NCBI GenBank assembly: GCA_937885345.1 | Contig: CAKZZH010000077.1 | Location: 1 to 12,152 of the forward strand | Length of the DNA: 12,152 nucleotides | From: an uncultured Lachnospiraceae bacterium | GTDB lineage: Bacteria; Bacillota; Clostridia; Lachnospirales; Lachnospiraceae | Reading direction: 5' to 3' | Shown: positions 1 to 6,285 of the stretch, in pieces | Layout of the letters: the number at the start of each line of letters is the position of its first letter | Numbering within the stretch: the stretch's first letter is position 1 | Notes under the pieces: generated by a model | Seen by the model: only the letters and a program-made list of their open reading frames with translations | What the model was told of the DNA's origin: nothing | Databases searched by the model: none | Program-made: the position numbers and the translations under genes

Positions 1-71
1 GAGATTCATGGATGTCTTATATTCTGTTAATTCCTACAGTAAATTTACCCGACCTCAATGGATAATTAGAG

Positions 72-100
72 TTGCAAAACACCTATACGATTGATATAAT
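72..100 (+). promoter_or_regulatory. Promoter for the asp23-family gene
   Basis: A sigma-A type promoter is visible: -35 TTGCAA at 72-77, a 17-base spacer, and -10 TATAAT at 95-100. TG at 92-93 makes an extended -10 (TGATATAAT). Transcription would start near 107, giving a leader of about 36 bases before the ATG at 143. The -10 is a perfect consensus and the -35 matches 4 of 6 positions, so this should be a fairly strong promoter. The start point is inferred from spacing only. Nothing convincing was found in bases 1-71. Confidence 0.8.
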
Positions 101-142
101 GTTTTAAAAGGTTTGGTTAATAAACATAAGGAGAGATGCATT

Positions 143-502
143 ATGGCAGATAAGACGATTAAGACGGATGATGATGTTCTCAGTGTACATATATCGGATG
201 AGGTAGTAACGGTTATTGCAGGTATTGCGGCAACGGAAGTTGAAGGTGTTGCATCGCTTGTAGGTAATGTGCCCACAGAGCTTATAAGCAGGATGGGTAT
301 CAGGAATCTTTCAAAGGGGATCAAGATCGCCTTTGACGGCAAGAAGGTTGATGTTTCCGTAACACTCAATATCGCATATGGCTATAATATTCAGGAAGTA
401 TGTCGTGAGGTTCAGGAGAAGGTTGCTTCTTCGATCGAGAACATGACAGGACTTAAATGCGGCGTGGTAGATACCTTCGTTTCTGATATTTCCATTAAGT
501 AG
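143..502 (+). CDS. Asp23/Gls24 family protein (YqhY type)
   Basis: This encodes a 119-residue cytoplasmic protein of the Asp23/Gls24 (DUF322) family, often annotated as an alkaline-shock or envelope-stress protein. Family hallmarks are ISDEVVTVIAGIAATEVEGV at residues 17-36 and, later, VSVTLNIAYGYNIQEVCREV (71-90) followed by the MTGL motif at 101-104. There is no signal peptide or membrane segment. The ATG at 143 is chosen because AAGGAGAG at 128-135 sits 7 bases ahead of it; an in-frame upstream codon at 113 lacks such a site. Its position just before nusB matches the yqhY copy of Bacillus subtilis, which neighbours accB-accC and has been linked to control of acetyl-CoA carboxylase. The acc genes are not in this window, so that role is only inferred. 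The gene has its own promoter and a terminator behind it, suggesting it is expressed apart from the nusB operon. The family call is secure; the molecular function is not. Confidence 0.92.
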   Translation: MADKTIKTDDDVLSVHISDEVVTVIAGIAATEVEGVASLVGNVPTELISRMGIRNLSKGIKIAFDGKKVDVSVTLNIAYGYNIQEVCREVQEKVASSIENMTGLKCGVVDTFVSDISIK

Positions 503-537
503 AATATGTAAACGGCGCACGCACGGAGCACCGAATG

Positions 538-566
538 TTGTATATTTACAAGGAATATTGTATAAT
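538..566 (+). promoter_or_regulatory. Promoter for the nusB-recN operon
   Basis: A promoter is seen with -35 TTGTAT at 538-543, a 17-base spacer and a perfect -10 TATAAT at 561-566. The predicted start is near 573, inside the left arm of the terminator hairpin at 567-593. The -35 matches only TTG. It also forms the left arm of a short inverted repeat, TTGTA-TATT-TACAA (538-551), which could be an operator or could be chance. The position, between the asp23-family gene and nusB, fits a start for the long downstream operon. Confidence 0.7.
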
Positions 567-595
567 AAGGAGTGCCTGTAGCGGGCACTCCTTTT
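567..595 (+). terminator. Hairpin terminator after the asp23-family gene
   Basis: A perfect 10-base-pair stem is formed by AAGGAGTGCC (567-576) and GGCACTCCTT (584-593), with a 7-base loop, and the right arm runs into TTTT (592-595). It is GC-rich in the upper stem and short in its T tract, so termination is probably partial to good. It lies about 65 bases after the stop of the upstream gene. Transcripts from the promoter at 538-566 would lack part of the left arm and should escape it. Confidence 0.72.
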
Positions 596-625
596 GCTAC
601 AAATTCATTTAACAGGAGCTTACCG

Positions 626-1057
626 ATGACCAGATCACATAGAAGAGAACATGTTTTTAAAATACTTTTCAGGTACGAATTCTTCGACCCCAATGATTTC
701 AAAGAGCAGGCAGAACTTTATTTTGAAGATGTTGTCAAGGATCTATCCGAGGATGATACTTATATCGACGACACTATTTCCGATGCAGACAAAGAAGATA
801 TAATATCAAGAGTTCTTGATATTTACGAGCATATTAACGATATTGACGAGAAACTTTCCAAGGTCAGTGAAGGCTGGAAACTTGAGCGGATCGGCAAAGC
901 GGAGCTTTCGATCCTTCGTAATGCGGCATATGAGATCATGTATGATCCGGAGCTTGATAATGCCGTAGCAATAAGCGAGGCAGTTATTTTATCGGGTAAA
1001 TACTGCAACGAGAAGTCGCATTCGTTTGTTAACGGAATCCTTGCAAAGCTGATTTAG
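626..1057 (+). CDS. nusB: Transcription antitermination factor NusB
   Basis: NusB is a small all-helical protein that binds boxA RNA with NusE (ribosomal protein S10) and supports antitermination during rRNA transcription. The product is 143 residues, the usual size. It begins MTRSHRREHVFKILFRYEFF, equivalent to the basic N-terminal RNA-binding helix of the family, and its second half carries the conserved series W84-K-L-E-R, ILRNAAYEIMY (96-106), VAISEAVILSGKY (114-126) and SHSFVNGILAKL (131-142). The middle (about 25-62) is acidic and less conserved, as is common. The ATG at 626 is chosen because AGGAG at 614-618 lies 7 bases upstream; a GTG at 572 in the same frame lies within the terminator hairpin and would add 18 residues foreign to the family. 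It is the first gene of the operon, and its stop codon overlaps the Shine-Dalgarno site of xseA. Identification is firm. Confidence 0.95.
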   Translation: MTRSHRREHVFKILFRYEFFDPNDFKEQAELYFEDVVKDLSEDDTYIDDTISDADKEDIISRVLDIYEHINDIDEKLSKVSEGWKLERIGKAELSILRNAAYEIMYDPELDNAVAISEAVILSGKYCNEKSHSFVNGILAKLI

Positions 1058-1071
1058 GAGGTCGAATATTG
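1056..1071 (+). promoter_or_regulatory. Ribosome binding site setting the TTG start of xseA
   Basis: AGGAGG at 1056-1061 is a near-perfect Shine-Dalgarno sequence. Its first two bases are the last two of the nusB stop codon, and TTG follows at 1069-1071 after 7 bases. No in-frame ATG lies close by in the conserved N-terminus, so the TTG start is well supported. The overlap suggests translational coupling of nusB and xseA. Confidence 0.8.
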
Positions 1072-2349
1072 ACGCCGCGCACGATCTATACTGTAGGTCA
1101 GGTAAATACATATATACAGAAAGTTTTCGAGACGGATACTTATCTTTCCGATATCAGGATTAAGGGTGAGATAAGTAATCTCACTTATCACAAATCGGGG
1201 CATATATATTTTACGATAAAGGACTCGATGGCAGCGATTGACGGAGCGATATGGAGGAGTTATGCCGAGAGACTTAAGTTTCGTCTTGAGGAAGGCATGA
1301 AGATTGTCGTAAGAGGCAAGATAGAGAATTATATTCCGAGCGGCAAATATAAAATAATCGCAACCTCTGTCGAGAAACAGGGCGAAGGCGATCTGATGAA
1401 GAGATTTCTCGAACTTAAAGCGCTTCTTGAAGAGAAGGGAATGTTTTCGGAAATCTACAAGAAAGAGATTCCCAAACATGCCCACAGGGTTGGCATTGTA
1501 ACTGCACCCACCGGTGCTGCGATCGAAGATATCAAGAGAATCTCCTATGAGCGAAATCCTTATATCCAGCTGGTTTTATATCCTGCACTGGTGCAGGGCA
1601 GCGGCGCAGCAAAGAGCATCGTAAACGGCATTAAAACGCTTGATGGCATGGGGCTTGATGTGATAATAGTCGGCAGAGGCGGTGGCTCGATGGAGGATCT
1701 GTGGGCTTTTAATGAGGAGATTGTGGCGAATGCGATCTTTGAATGCAATACTCCGATCATTTCCGCAGTCGGACATGAGACAGATGTAACGCTTGCGGAT
1801 TATGTTGCGGATGCCAGAGTTGCAACTCCGTCGCATGCAGCATCGCTCGCCGTTGAAGATATTCATGATACGATAGAGATGATAAACGGTTACAGGGAGC
1901 TCCTTGATAACCGGATGAATAATATTTTATCAGGAGCAAGAAATGAACTTCTTAACCTTAAGAAGCGCCTTGATATGTGCTCACCGGCCAATATCATTGC
2001 CGAGAGAAGGCGTGATATCACCGGTAGAACAGACACACTTAACAGACTGATAAGAGAACTCTACGAGATAAAGAGAAGAAACACGGATGAGTATGCGCAG
2101 GATATTCAGACTCTTATGAATGATAAAATGAACGATGCAAGGCATAATCTACAGGTTATTGCGGCGCAGCTTGACGGGCTGTCACCGCTTAAGAAACTTA
2201 GCAGAGGATATTCATTTGTCGCGGATGACAGCGGTAAAGTCGTCACATCGATTAAGAATGTTAAGAAGGATGACGCGGTTCATATAAATGTGCTGGATGG
2301 TGTGATCGACGCGAATGTTCGGAATGTTCGCCGGATAGAGCGGACATAG
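1069..2349 (+). CDS. xseA: Exodeoxyribonuclease VII large subunit
   Basis: XseA is the catalytic subunit of exonuclease VII, which degrades single-stranded DNA from both ends to short oligonucleotides in repair and recombination. The 426-residue length is normal. The N-terminal part (about 5-100) is the OB-fold DNA-binding domain, with IKGEISNLTYHKSGHIYFTI at 31-50. The catalytic core includes RVGIVTAPTGAAI (140-152), the signature GRGGGSMEDLWAFNEEIV (202-219) and SAVGHETDVTLADYVADARV (232-251). A helical, coiled-coil-prone region follows (about 260-365), then LSPLKKLSRGYS (371-382). The start is a TTG. The C-terminal tail NVRNVRRIERT is encoded by short tandem repeats that continue past the stop, so the last dozen residues may be recent additions. 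xseB follows after 46 bases, as expected for partner subunits. Confidence 0.96.
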   Translation: MTPRTIYTVGQVNTYIQKVFETDTYLSDIRIKGEISNLTYHKSGHIYFTIKDSMAAIDGAIWRSYAERLKFRLEEGMKIVVRGKIENYIPSGKYKIIATSVEKQGEGDLMKRFLELKALLEEKGMFSEIYKKEIPKHAHRVGIVTAPTGAAIEDIKRISYERNPYIQLVLYPALVQGSGAAKSIVNGIKTLDGMGLDVIIVGRGGGSMEDLWAFNEEIVANAIFECNTPIISAVGHETDVTLADYVADARVATPSHAASLAVEDIHDTIEMINGYRELLDNRMNNILSGARNELLNLKKRLDMCSPANIIAERRRDITGRTDTLNRLIRELYEIKRRNTDEYAQDIQTLMNDKMNDARHNLQVIAAQLDGLSPLKKLSRGYSFVADDSGKVVTSIKNVKKDDAVHINVLDGVIDANVRNVRRIERT

Positions 2350-2380
2350 AGCGTATACAGAGCGTATGCAGAGCAAATAA
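2313..2380 (+). repeat. Short tandem repeats spanning the end of xseA
   Basis: Two repeat types adjoin. GAATGTTCG occurs twice back to back (2313-2321 and 2322-2330), duplicating Asn-Val-Arg in XseA. Then the motif AGAGC recurs at exactly 11-base steps at 2337, 2348, 2359 and 2370; the two central units, AGAGCGTATAC and AGAGCGTATGC, differ at one base. The xseA stop codon (2347-2349) spans the junction of the first and second of these units. Replication slippage is a simple explanation; a functional role is not evident. Confidence 0.75.
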
Positions 2381-2395
2381 ACAGGGAGGTATATA

Positions 2396-2614
2396 ATGCC
2401 GTCTAAGAAGGCTGATGAGAATAGAGATAAAGAACTTTCGATCGAGGAATCTTTTGAGGTTCTCGATACGATAATCGAGAAATTATCCGACAAGGATACA
2501 CCTCTCGAAGAGGCTTTTAAGGAATATAACAGGGGCATCGAACTTGTAAAAAAAGTTAACGGATCCCTTGATATGGTTGAGAAGAAACTTATACAACTGC
2601 AACCTGAGGAGTGA
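2396..2614 (+). CDS. xseB: Exodeoxyribonuclease VII small subunit
   Basis: XseB is the small helical subunit that assembles in several copies around one XseA to form active exonuclease VII. The 72-residue product is within the normal range. After a charged N-terminal stretch (MPSKKADENRDKE) it shows the family core: LSIEESFEVLDTIIEKLSD (14-32), then the conserved PLEEAFKEYNRGIELVKKV (36-54), and a C-terminal helix ending EKKLIQL. The ATG at 2396 follows GGGAGGT (2384-2390) at 5 bases. ispA begins only 4 bases after the stop, and its Shine-Dalgarno site lies in the last codons of xseB, so the two are probably translationally coupled. Confidence 0.95.
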   Translation: MPSKKADENRDKELSIEESFEVLDTIIEKLSDKDTPLEEAFKEYNRGIELVKKVNGSLDMVEKKLIQLQPEE

Positions 2615-2621
2615 TCAAATG
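2606..2621 (+). promoter_or_regulatory. Ribosome binding site setting the start of ispA
   Basis: GAGGAG at 2606-2611, within the final codons of xseB, lies 7 bases before the ATG at 2619. It decides between this ATG and an in-frame upstream codon at 2568, which is deep inside xseB, has no comparable site and would add 17 residues without family support. Confidence 0.75.
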
Positions 2622-3560
2622 GAGCTTAAGAAACAGCTTGATAACCGAGCGCACAGGGCAAGCGATGTTCTTATGAGATATATGCCCGTTCAAAACGAAT
2701 ATACCGCTGAGATTCTTGAAGCGATGAATTACAGCATATCTTCGGGAGGTAAGAGACTTAGACCTGTGATCCTCGAGAGCTCATATAAACTCTTTGGAGG
2801 ACACACTAATCTATGCGAGCCGTTTATGGCAGCGATGGAAATGCTCCATAATTATTCGCTTGTTCATGATGATCTTCCGGCCATTGATAATGATGAGCTC
2901 AGAAGAGGCATACCCACAACGCATGCCAAATACGGCCAGGCTGTAGCGATACTTGCGGGCGATGGGCTTTTGCATCTGTCTTACGAGACAGCGCTTATGG
3001 CTTTCGATATCGCGGACGCGGGCGCTAAAGGAGCGGCCTGTGATCCGAACGCTGCAGGTACTGATACTTCGCTTGTAATCAAGGCACTTAAGATATTCGG
3101 AGAATGCAGCGGACTTAATGGAATGTTCGGTGGACAGAGTACGGATGTTATCAATACCGGTCGTGATATCGATGATAAAATGATGGATTATATACATGAA
3201 CATAAGACGGGCGCGCTTATCGAAGGCTCTCTTATGATCGGCGGTGTGCTTGCGGGTGCGAACGACCTCGAATTAAATGACCTTAAGAAGATCGGTAAAT
3301 ATGTCGGAATGGCCTTTCAGATCAGGGATGATATTCTTGATGAGATCGGCGATGAAGCTGTGATCGGCAAACCTACGGGCAGCGATGACCGGAATAACAA
3401 GAAGAATTATATCAGCGTCTACGGGATGGATAAGGCGATCTGCGATGTAAAAGATTACACCGATAAAGCCTGTGATCTTGTAATGGGACTTGGATGTGAT
3501 GATGAGGAGAGGCAGTTTCTCACGGCCCTGTTTAAGAGTCTTGTAGTTCGTGATAATTAG
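2619..3560 (+). CDS. ispA: Polyprenyl (farnesyl) diphosphate synthase
   Basis: This is a trans-type prenyltransferase that condenses isopentenyl diphosphate with allylic diphosphates, most likely to farnesyl diphosphate (C15), the precursor of undecaprenyl carrier lipid and quinones. The 313-residue protein has GGKRLRP (43-49), the first aspartate-rich motif DDLPAIDND (84-92; four residues between DD and D90, the bacterial farnesyl-synthase form), GGQSTD (171-176), and the second motif FQIRDDILDEIGD (233-245). GKPTGSDDRNNKKNY follows (250-264). Residues about 130-151 (IADAGAKGAACDPNAAG and neighbours) form a small-residue-rich loop longer than in typical family members, which accounts for the extra length. 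It lies between xseB and dxs as in many Firmicutes. Product chain length is inferred from the motif, so a geranylgeranyl product is not excluded. Confidence 0.93.
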   Translation: MELKKQLDNRAHRASDVLMRYMPVQNEYTAEILEAMNYSISSGGKRLRPVILESSYKLFGGHTNLCEPFMAAMEMLHNYSLVHDDLPAIDNDELRRGIPTTHAKYGQAVAILAGDGLLHLSYETALMAFDIADAGAKGAACDPNAAGTDTSLVIKALKIFGECSGLNGMFGGQSTDVINTGRDIDDKMMDYIHEHKTGALIEGSLMIGGVLAGANDLELNDLKKIGKYVGMAFQIRDDILDEIGDEAVIGKPTGSDDRNNKKNYISVYGMDKAICDVKDYTDKACDLVMGLGCDDEERQFLTALFKSLVVRDN

Positions 3561-3587
3561 AACCGTCAAGGTTCCTCTGGAGATAAA

Positions 3588-5441
3588 ATGATACTTGACA
3601 GAATCAATAATCCCGGCGATATCAGGAATATCCCGCCGGAGAAATACGGCGAACTTGCCGATGATATCAGAAAATGCATAATCAAAAATGTCGCCGAAAA
3701 CGGGGGACATCTTTCTTCATCCCTTGGAGTGGTCGAACTTACAATAGCGCTTCATCTTAATTTTAATATCGGCAAGGATAAAATCCTTTGGGATGTAGGT
3801 CATCAAAGCTATGCTCACAAGATTCTTACCGGAAGAAGAGACCAATTCAATACTTTAAGGCAGGAAGGCGGAATAAGCGGCTTCCCGCTTATGAGTGAGA
3901 GCCCTTATGACGATTTCGGAATGGGTCATGCATCGACCGCGCTTTCCGCAGCAATAGGATATGCAACCGCAAGAGATCTTAAAGGCGAGGACAATTATGT
4001 CGTTGCCGTTATCGGTGACGGCGCAGCTACGGGCGGTATGGTCTTTGAAGCTATTAATAACATACACAAGGACAGCAATCTTATAATCATCCTTAATGAT
4101 AACGAAATGTCCATTTCCCCGAATGTAGGTGGAATGAGTAATGTCCTTAACAATATCAGAACAGGTCATAAATATACCAATTTAAAATACAGCATCAAGG
4201 ATAAACTTTCCAGGATACCGGATGGTGACAGAGTTATTTCCCGGATCGGAAGGACCAAGGATTCCATTAAGACGCTTTTTGTACCCGGTATGTTGTTTGA
4301 GGATATGGGACTTACTTATCTCGGCCCGGTTGACGGGCATGATATCGATAAAATGTCCAAGATGCTTCTTATCGCCAAGCGTGTTCAGGGCGCGGTGCTT
4401 CTTCATATTCATACCAAGAAAGGCAAGGGTTATCCTCTTGCCGAAAAGCATCCTTCGTATTTTCACGGTGTTGCACCTTTTAATATCGAAAACGGAAGAC
4501 CTAAGGAAGTGTCTGAAGGACAGACATATTCGGAGGTGTTTTCCGATAAATTCATTAATATGGCTGAGAACGATGATAAGATTCTCGGAATATCCGCCGC
4601 AATGGCGGACGGTACCGGACTTAAGCGTTTTGCAAAACGTTTTCCGGATAGATTCTTCGATGTCGGTATTGCCGAAGAACATGCGGTTACTTTTGCGGCA
4701 GGCCTTGCAGCTGGTGGGTTTAAGCCATATGTTGCAATATATTCAACCTTCCTTCAAAGAGCGTTTGACCAGATCCTTCACGATGTCTGCATACAGAACC
4801 TGCCGGTCAGATTCATTATCGAAAGAGGCGGGATCGTGGGCCCCGACGGGATCACTCATCAGGGAATATTCGATCTGTCATATATGAGCATTATTCCGAA
4901 TATGACTATTATGGCTCCGATGAACGGCAAAGAGCTTGACGAGATGCTCGATTATTCAAGGGATTATGAAGGTCCGATAGCGATCAGGATTCCCAAGGGT
5001 ACGGATACCTGCATCTATGAAGATGCCGTTAAGCCGATAGAATACGCAAGGTCATGTGTTTTGCGTAAAGGAGAGAGAGTTGTTCTTATCGGTATCGGAA
5101 GCGGTACGGCTATCGCCGATAAAATCATTAACATACTTTCGGAGAAAGGTATTACTGCCGGACTTGTGAATGCGAGATTTGCAAAGCCGATCGACAAAGA
5201 ACTTATAGGTAAATTGTCAGACGAGTATGATATTATCGCGACTGTTGAGGAAAACGTCCTTAGCGGCGGCTTCGGCGAGCATGTACTTTCGTATGTGAAT
5301 GATATTAATCCGAATGTGAAGGTGCTGAATTTTGCGCTTAAAGATGAGTTCATACCTCACGGTAAATGTGAGCAGCTTCTTAATGAATATGGGCTGAATC
5401 CTTCAGACATCGCCGATAAAATAATAAAAACCCTTGGATAG
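3588..5441 (+). CDS. dxs: 1-deoxy-D-xylulose-5-phosphate synthase
   Basis: Dxs is the thiamine diphosphate-dependent enzyme that joins pyruvate and glyceraldehyde 3-phosphate, the first and rate-setting step of the MEP isoprenoid pathway. The 617-residue length is normal. Visible are H41 (equivalent of E. coli H49), WDVGHQSYAHKILTGR (68-83), the thiamine-binding GDGA at 143-146 through N170, GPVDGHD with H251 (E. coli H299), the general acid E363 in GIAEEHAVTFAAG (360-372), R413 and D420 of the substrate pocket, THQG (423-426), and a C-terminal transketolase domain (about 490-610). Two motifs deviate: GHSSTS reads GHASTA (113-118) and DRAG reads ERGG (412-415). Catalytic residues are kept, so the enzyme is expected to be active. 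The ATG at 3588 follows GGAG at 3579-3582. The gene is 27 bases behind ispA, pairing two isoprenoid steps; that gap holds only a 5-pair hairpin, GAACC-GTCAA-GGTTC. Confidence 0.96.
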   Translation: MILDRINNPGDIRNIPPEKYGELADDIRKCIIKNVAENGGHLSSSLGVVELTIALHLNFNIGKDKILWDVGHQSYAHKILTGRRDQFNTLRQEGGISGFPLMSESPYDDFGMGHASTALSAAIGYATARDLKGEDNYVVAVIGDGAATGGMVFEAINNIHKDSNLIIILNDNEMSISPNVGGMSNVLNNIRTGHKYTNLKYSIKDKLSRIPDGDRVISRIGRTKDSIKTLFVPGMLFEDMGLTYLGPVDGHDIDKMSKMLLIAKRVQGAVLLHIHTKKGKGYPLAEKHPSYFHGVAPFNIENGRPKEVSEGQTYSEVFSDKFINMAENDDKILGISAAMADGTGLKRFAKRFPDRFFDVGIAEEHAVTFAAGLAAGGFKPYVAIYSTFLQRAFDQILHDVCIQNLPVRFIIERGGIVGPDGITHQGIFDLSYMSIIPNMTIMAPMNGKELDEMLDYSRDYEGPIAIRIPKGTDTCIYEDAVKPIEYARSCVLRKGERVVLIGIGSGTAIADKIINILSEKGITAGLVNARFAKPIDKELIGKLSDEYDIIATVEENVLSGGFGEHVLSYVNDINPNVKVLNFALKDEFIPHGKCEQLLNEYGLNPSDIADKIIKTLG

Positions 5442-5445
5442 ATAA

Positions 5446-5467
5446 GGCTTCCGATTTGGCGGATGCC
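5446..5467 (+). other. Stem-loop between dxs and tlyA
   Basis: GGCTTCCG (5446-5453) can pair with CGGATGCC (5460-5467) across a 6-base loop, giving seven pairs with one internal T-T mismatch. No T tract follows, so it is not a classical terminator. It ends directly before the weak Shine-Dalgarno GGGAT (5468-5472) of tlyA. It may affect translation or mRNA processing; this is inference from the sequence alone. Confidence 0.45.
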
Positions 5468-5479
5468 GGGATGATTTGT

Positions 5480-6283
5480 ATGAAAGAAAGACTTGATGTA
5501 ATCCTTGTAAACAGAGGTCTTGCGGATTCCAGAGAAAAAGCAAAGGCCATAATAATGTCAGGCATTGTCTATGTTAACGGTCAGAAAGAAGATAAGGCCG
5601 GAACGATGATCGATGTGTATGCCGGTGTTGAGGTCAGAGGTGCTACTCTCAAATACGTAAGCAGAGGCGGACTTAAGCTCGAGAAGGCGATGGAGGAGTT
5701 TCCGATAACGCCGGAGGGCTGCATCTGTATGGATGTAGGTTCTTCCACGGGCGGTTTTACCGATTGTATGCTTCAAAACGGCGCAGTTAAGGTGTACAGC
5801 GTTGATGTCGGTCATGGACAGCTTGCATGGAAGCTTCGGGAGGATGAAAGAGTTGTCGTTATGGAAAAGACCAATATCAGGTATGTTACGCCTGATATGG
5901 TTTCGGATATTATTGATTTTGTGAGCATTGATGTGTCTTTTATTTCGCTCACCAAAGTCCTCGTGCTGGTCAAAGACCTTCTTAAGGATGAAGGAATCGT
6001 AGTATGCCTTATTAAGCCTCAGTTTGAAGCGGGCAGGGAAAAGGTCGGTAAAAAGGGTGTCGTAAGAGAAGCGTCCGTACACGAAGAAGTGATCGATATG
6101 GTTCTTAAATTTTCCATTAGTATCGGCTTTGATGTTCTGGGACTCACATTTTCCCCGATCAAAGGGCCGGAGGGCAATATCGAATATTTGACATATCTTA
6201 AGAAAACAGGCAGTGAAACAGGCAGTATCGCTCCCGAAATAGATATACATGCATTGGTATCATCATCGCATGAGGTGCTTTAG
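5480..6283 (+). CDS. tlyA: TlyA family rRNA (cytidine-2'-O)-methyltransferase
   Basis: TlyA methylates ribose 2'-O positions in rRNA (C1920 in 23S, and in some species C1409 in 16S), which affects sensitivity to capreomycin-type antibiotics. It is sometimes labelled a hemolysin, an old name. The 267-residue protein has an N-terminal S4 RNA-binding domain (about 1-60, beginning MKERLDVILVNRGL) and an FtsJ/RrmJ-type methyltransferase domain: S-adenosylmethionine loop DVGSSTGGFTDC (85-96), VDVGHGQLAWKLR (108-120), DVSFISL (151-157), IKPQFEAGREKVGKKGVVRE (178-197) and SPIKGPEGNIEYL (225-237). K66, D151, K179 and E235 match the K-D-K-E catalytic set of mycobacterial TlyA with a constant offset of 3. 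The ATG at 5480 fits the conserved N-terminus; TTG 5456 and ATG 5471 are in-frame alternatives. The Shine-Dalgarno (GGGAT) is weak compared with its neighbours. nadK starts 2 bases after the stop. Confidence 0.93.
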   Translation: MKERLDVILVNRGLADSREKAKAIIMSGIVYVNGQKEDKAGTMIDVYAGVEVRGATLKYVSRGGLKLEKAMEEFPITPEGCICMDVGSSTGGFTDCMLQNGAVKVYSVDVGHGQLAWKLREDERVVVMEKTNIRYVTPDMVSDIIDFVSIDVSFISLTKVLVLVKDLLKDEGIVVCLIKPQFEAGREKVGKKGVVREASVHEEVIDMVLKFSISIGFDVLGLTFSPIKGPEGNIEYLTYLKKTGSETGSIAPEIDIHALVSSSHEVL

Positions 6284-6285
6284 AG

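Noticed and set aside
1..94. Open frames at the left edge (frame from base 2 ending at 94; frame from base 3 ending at 65), possible 3' end of an upstream gene.
   Set aside because: Two frames are open over this short stretch, neither gives a recognisable C-terminus, codon choice (TTA, CTA, CGA) is unlike the rest of the window, and the longer one runs into the asp23 promoter. A true partial gene cannot be excluded.
572..625. N-terminal extension of NusB from a GTG at 572.
   Set aside because: The extension is encoded by the terminator hairpin and leader, lacks family similarity, and the ATG at 626 has a good ribosome binding site.
4222..4887. 221-codon + strand frame inside dxs in another phase.
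   Set aside because: The dxs frame is intact and carries conserved motifs throughout this stretch; the alternative product looks like out-of-frame translation.
5558..6250. 230-codon open frame on the - strand inside tlyA.
   Set aside because: tlyA has all its catalytic motifs on the + strand; the antisense product has no recognisable features.
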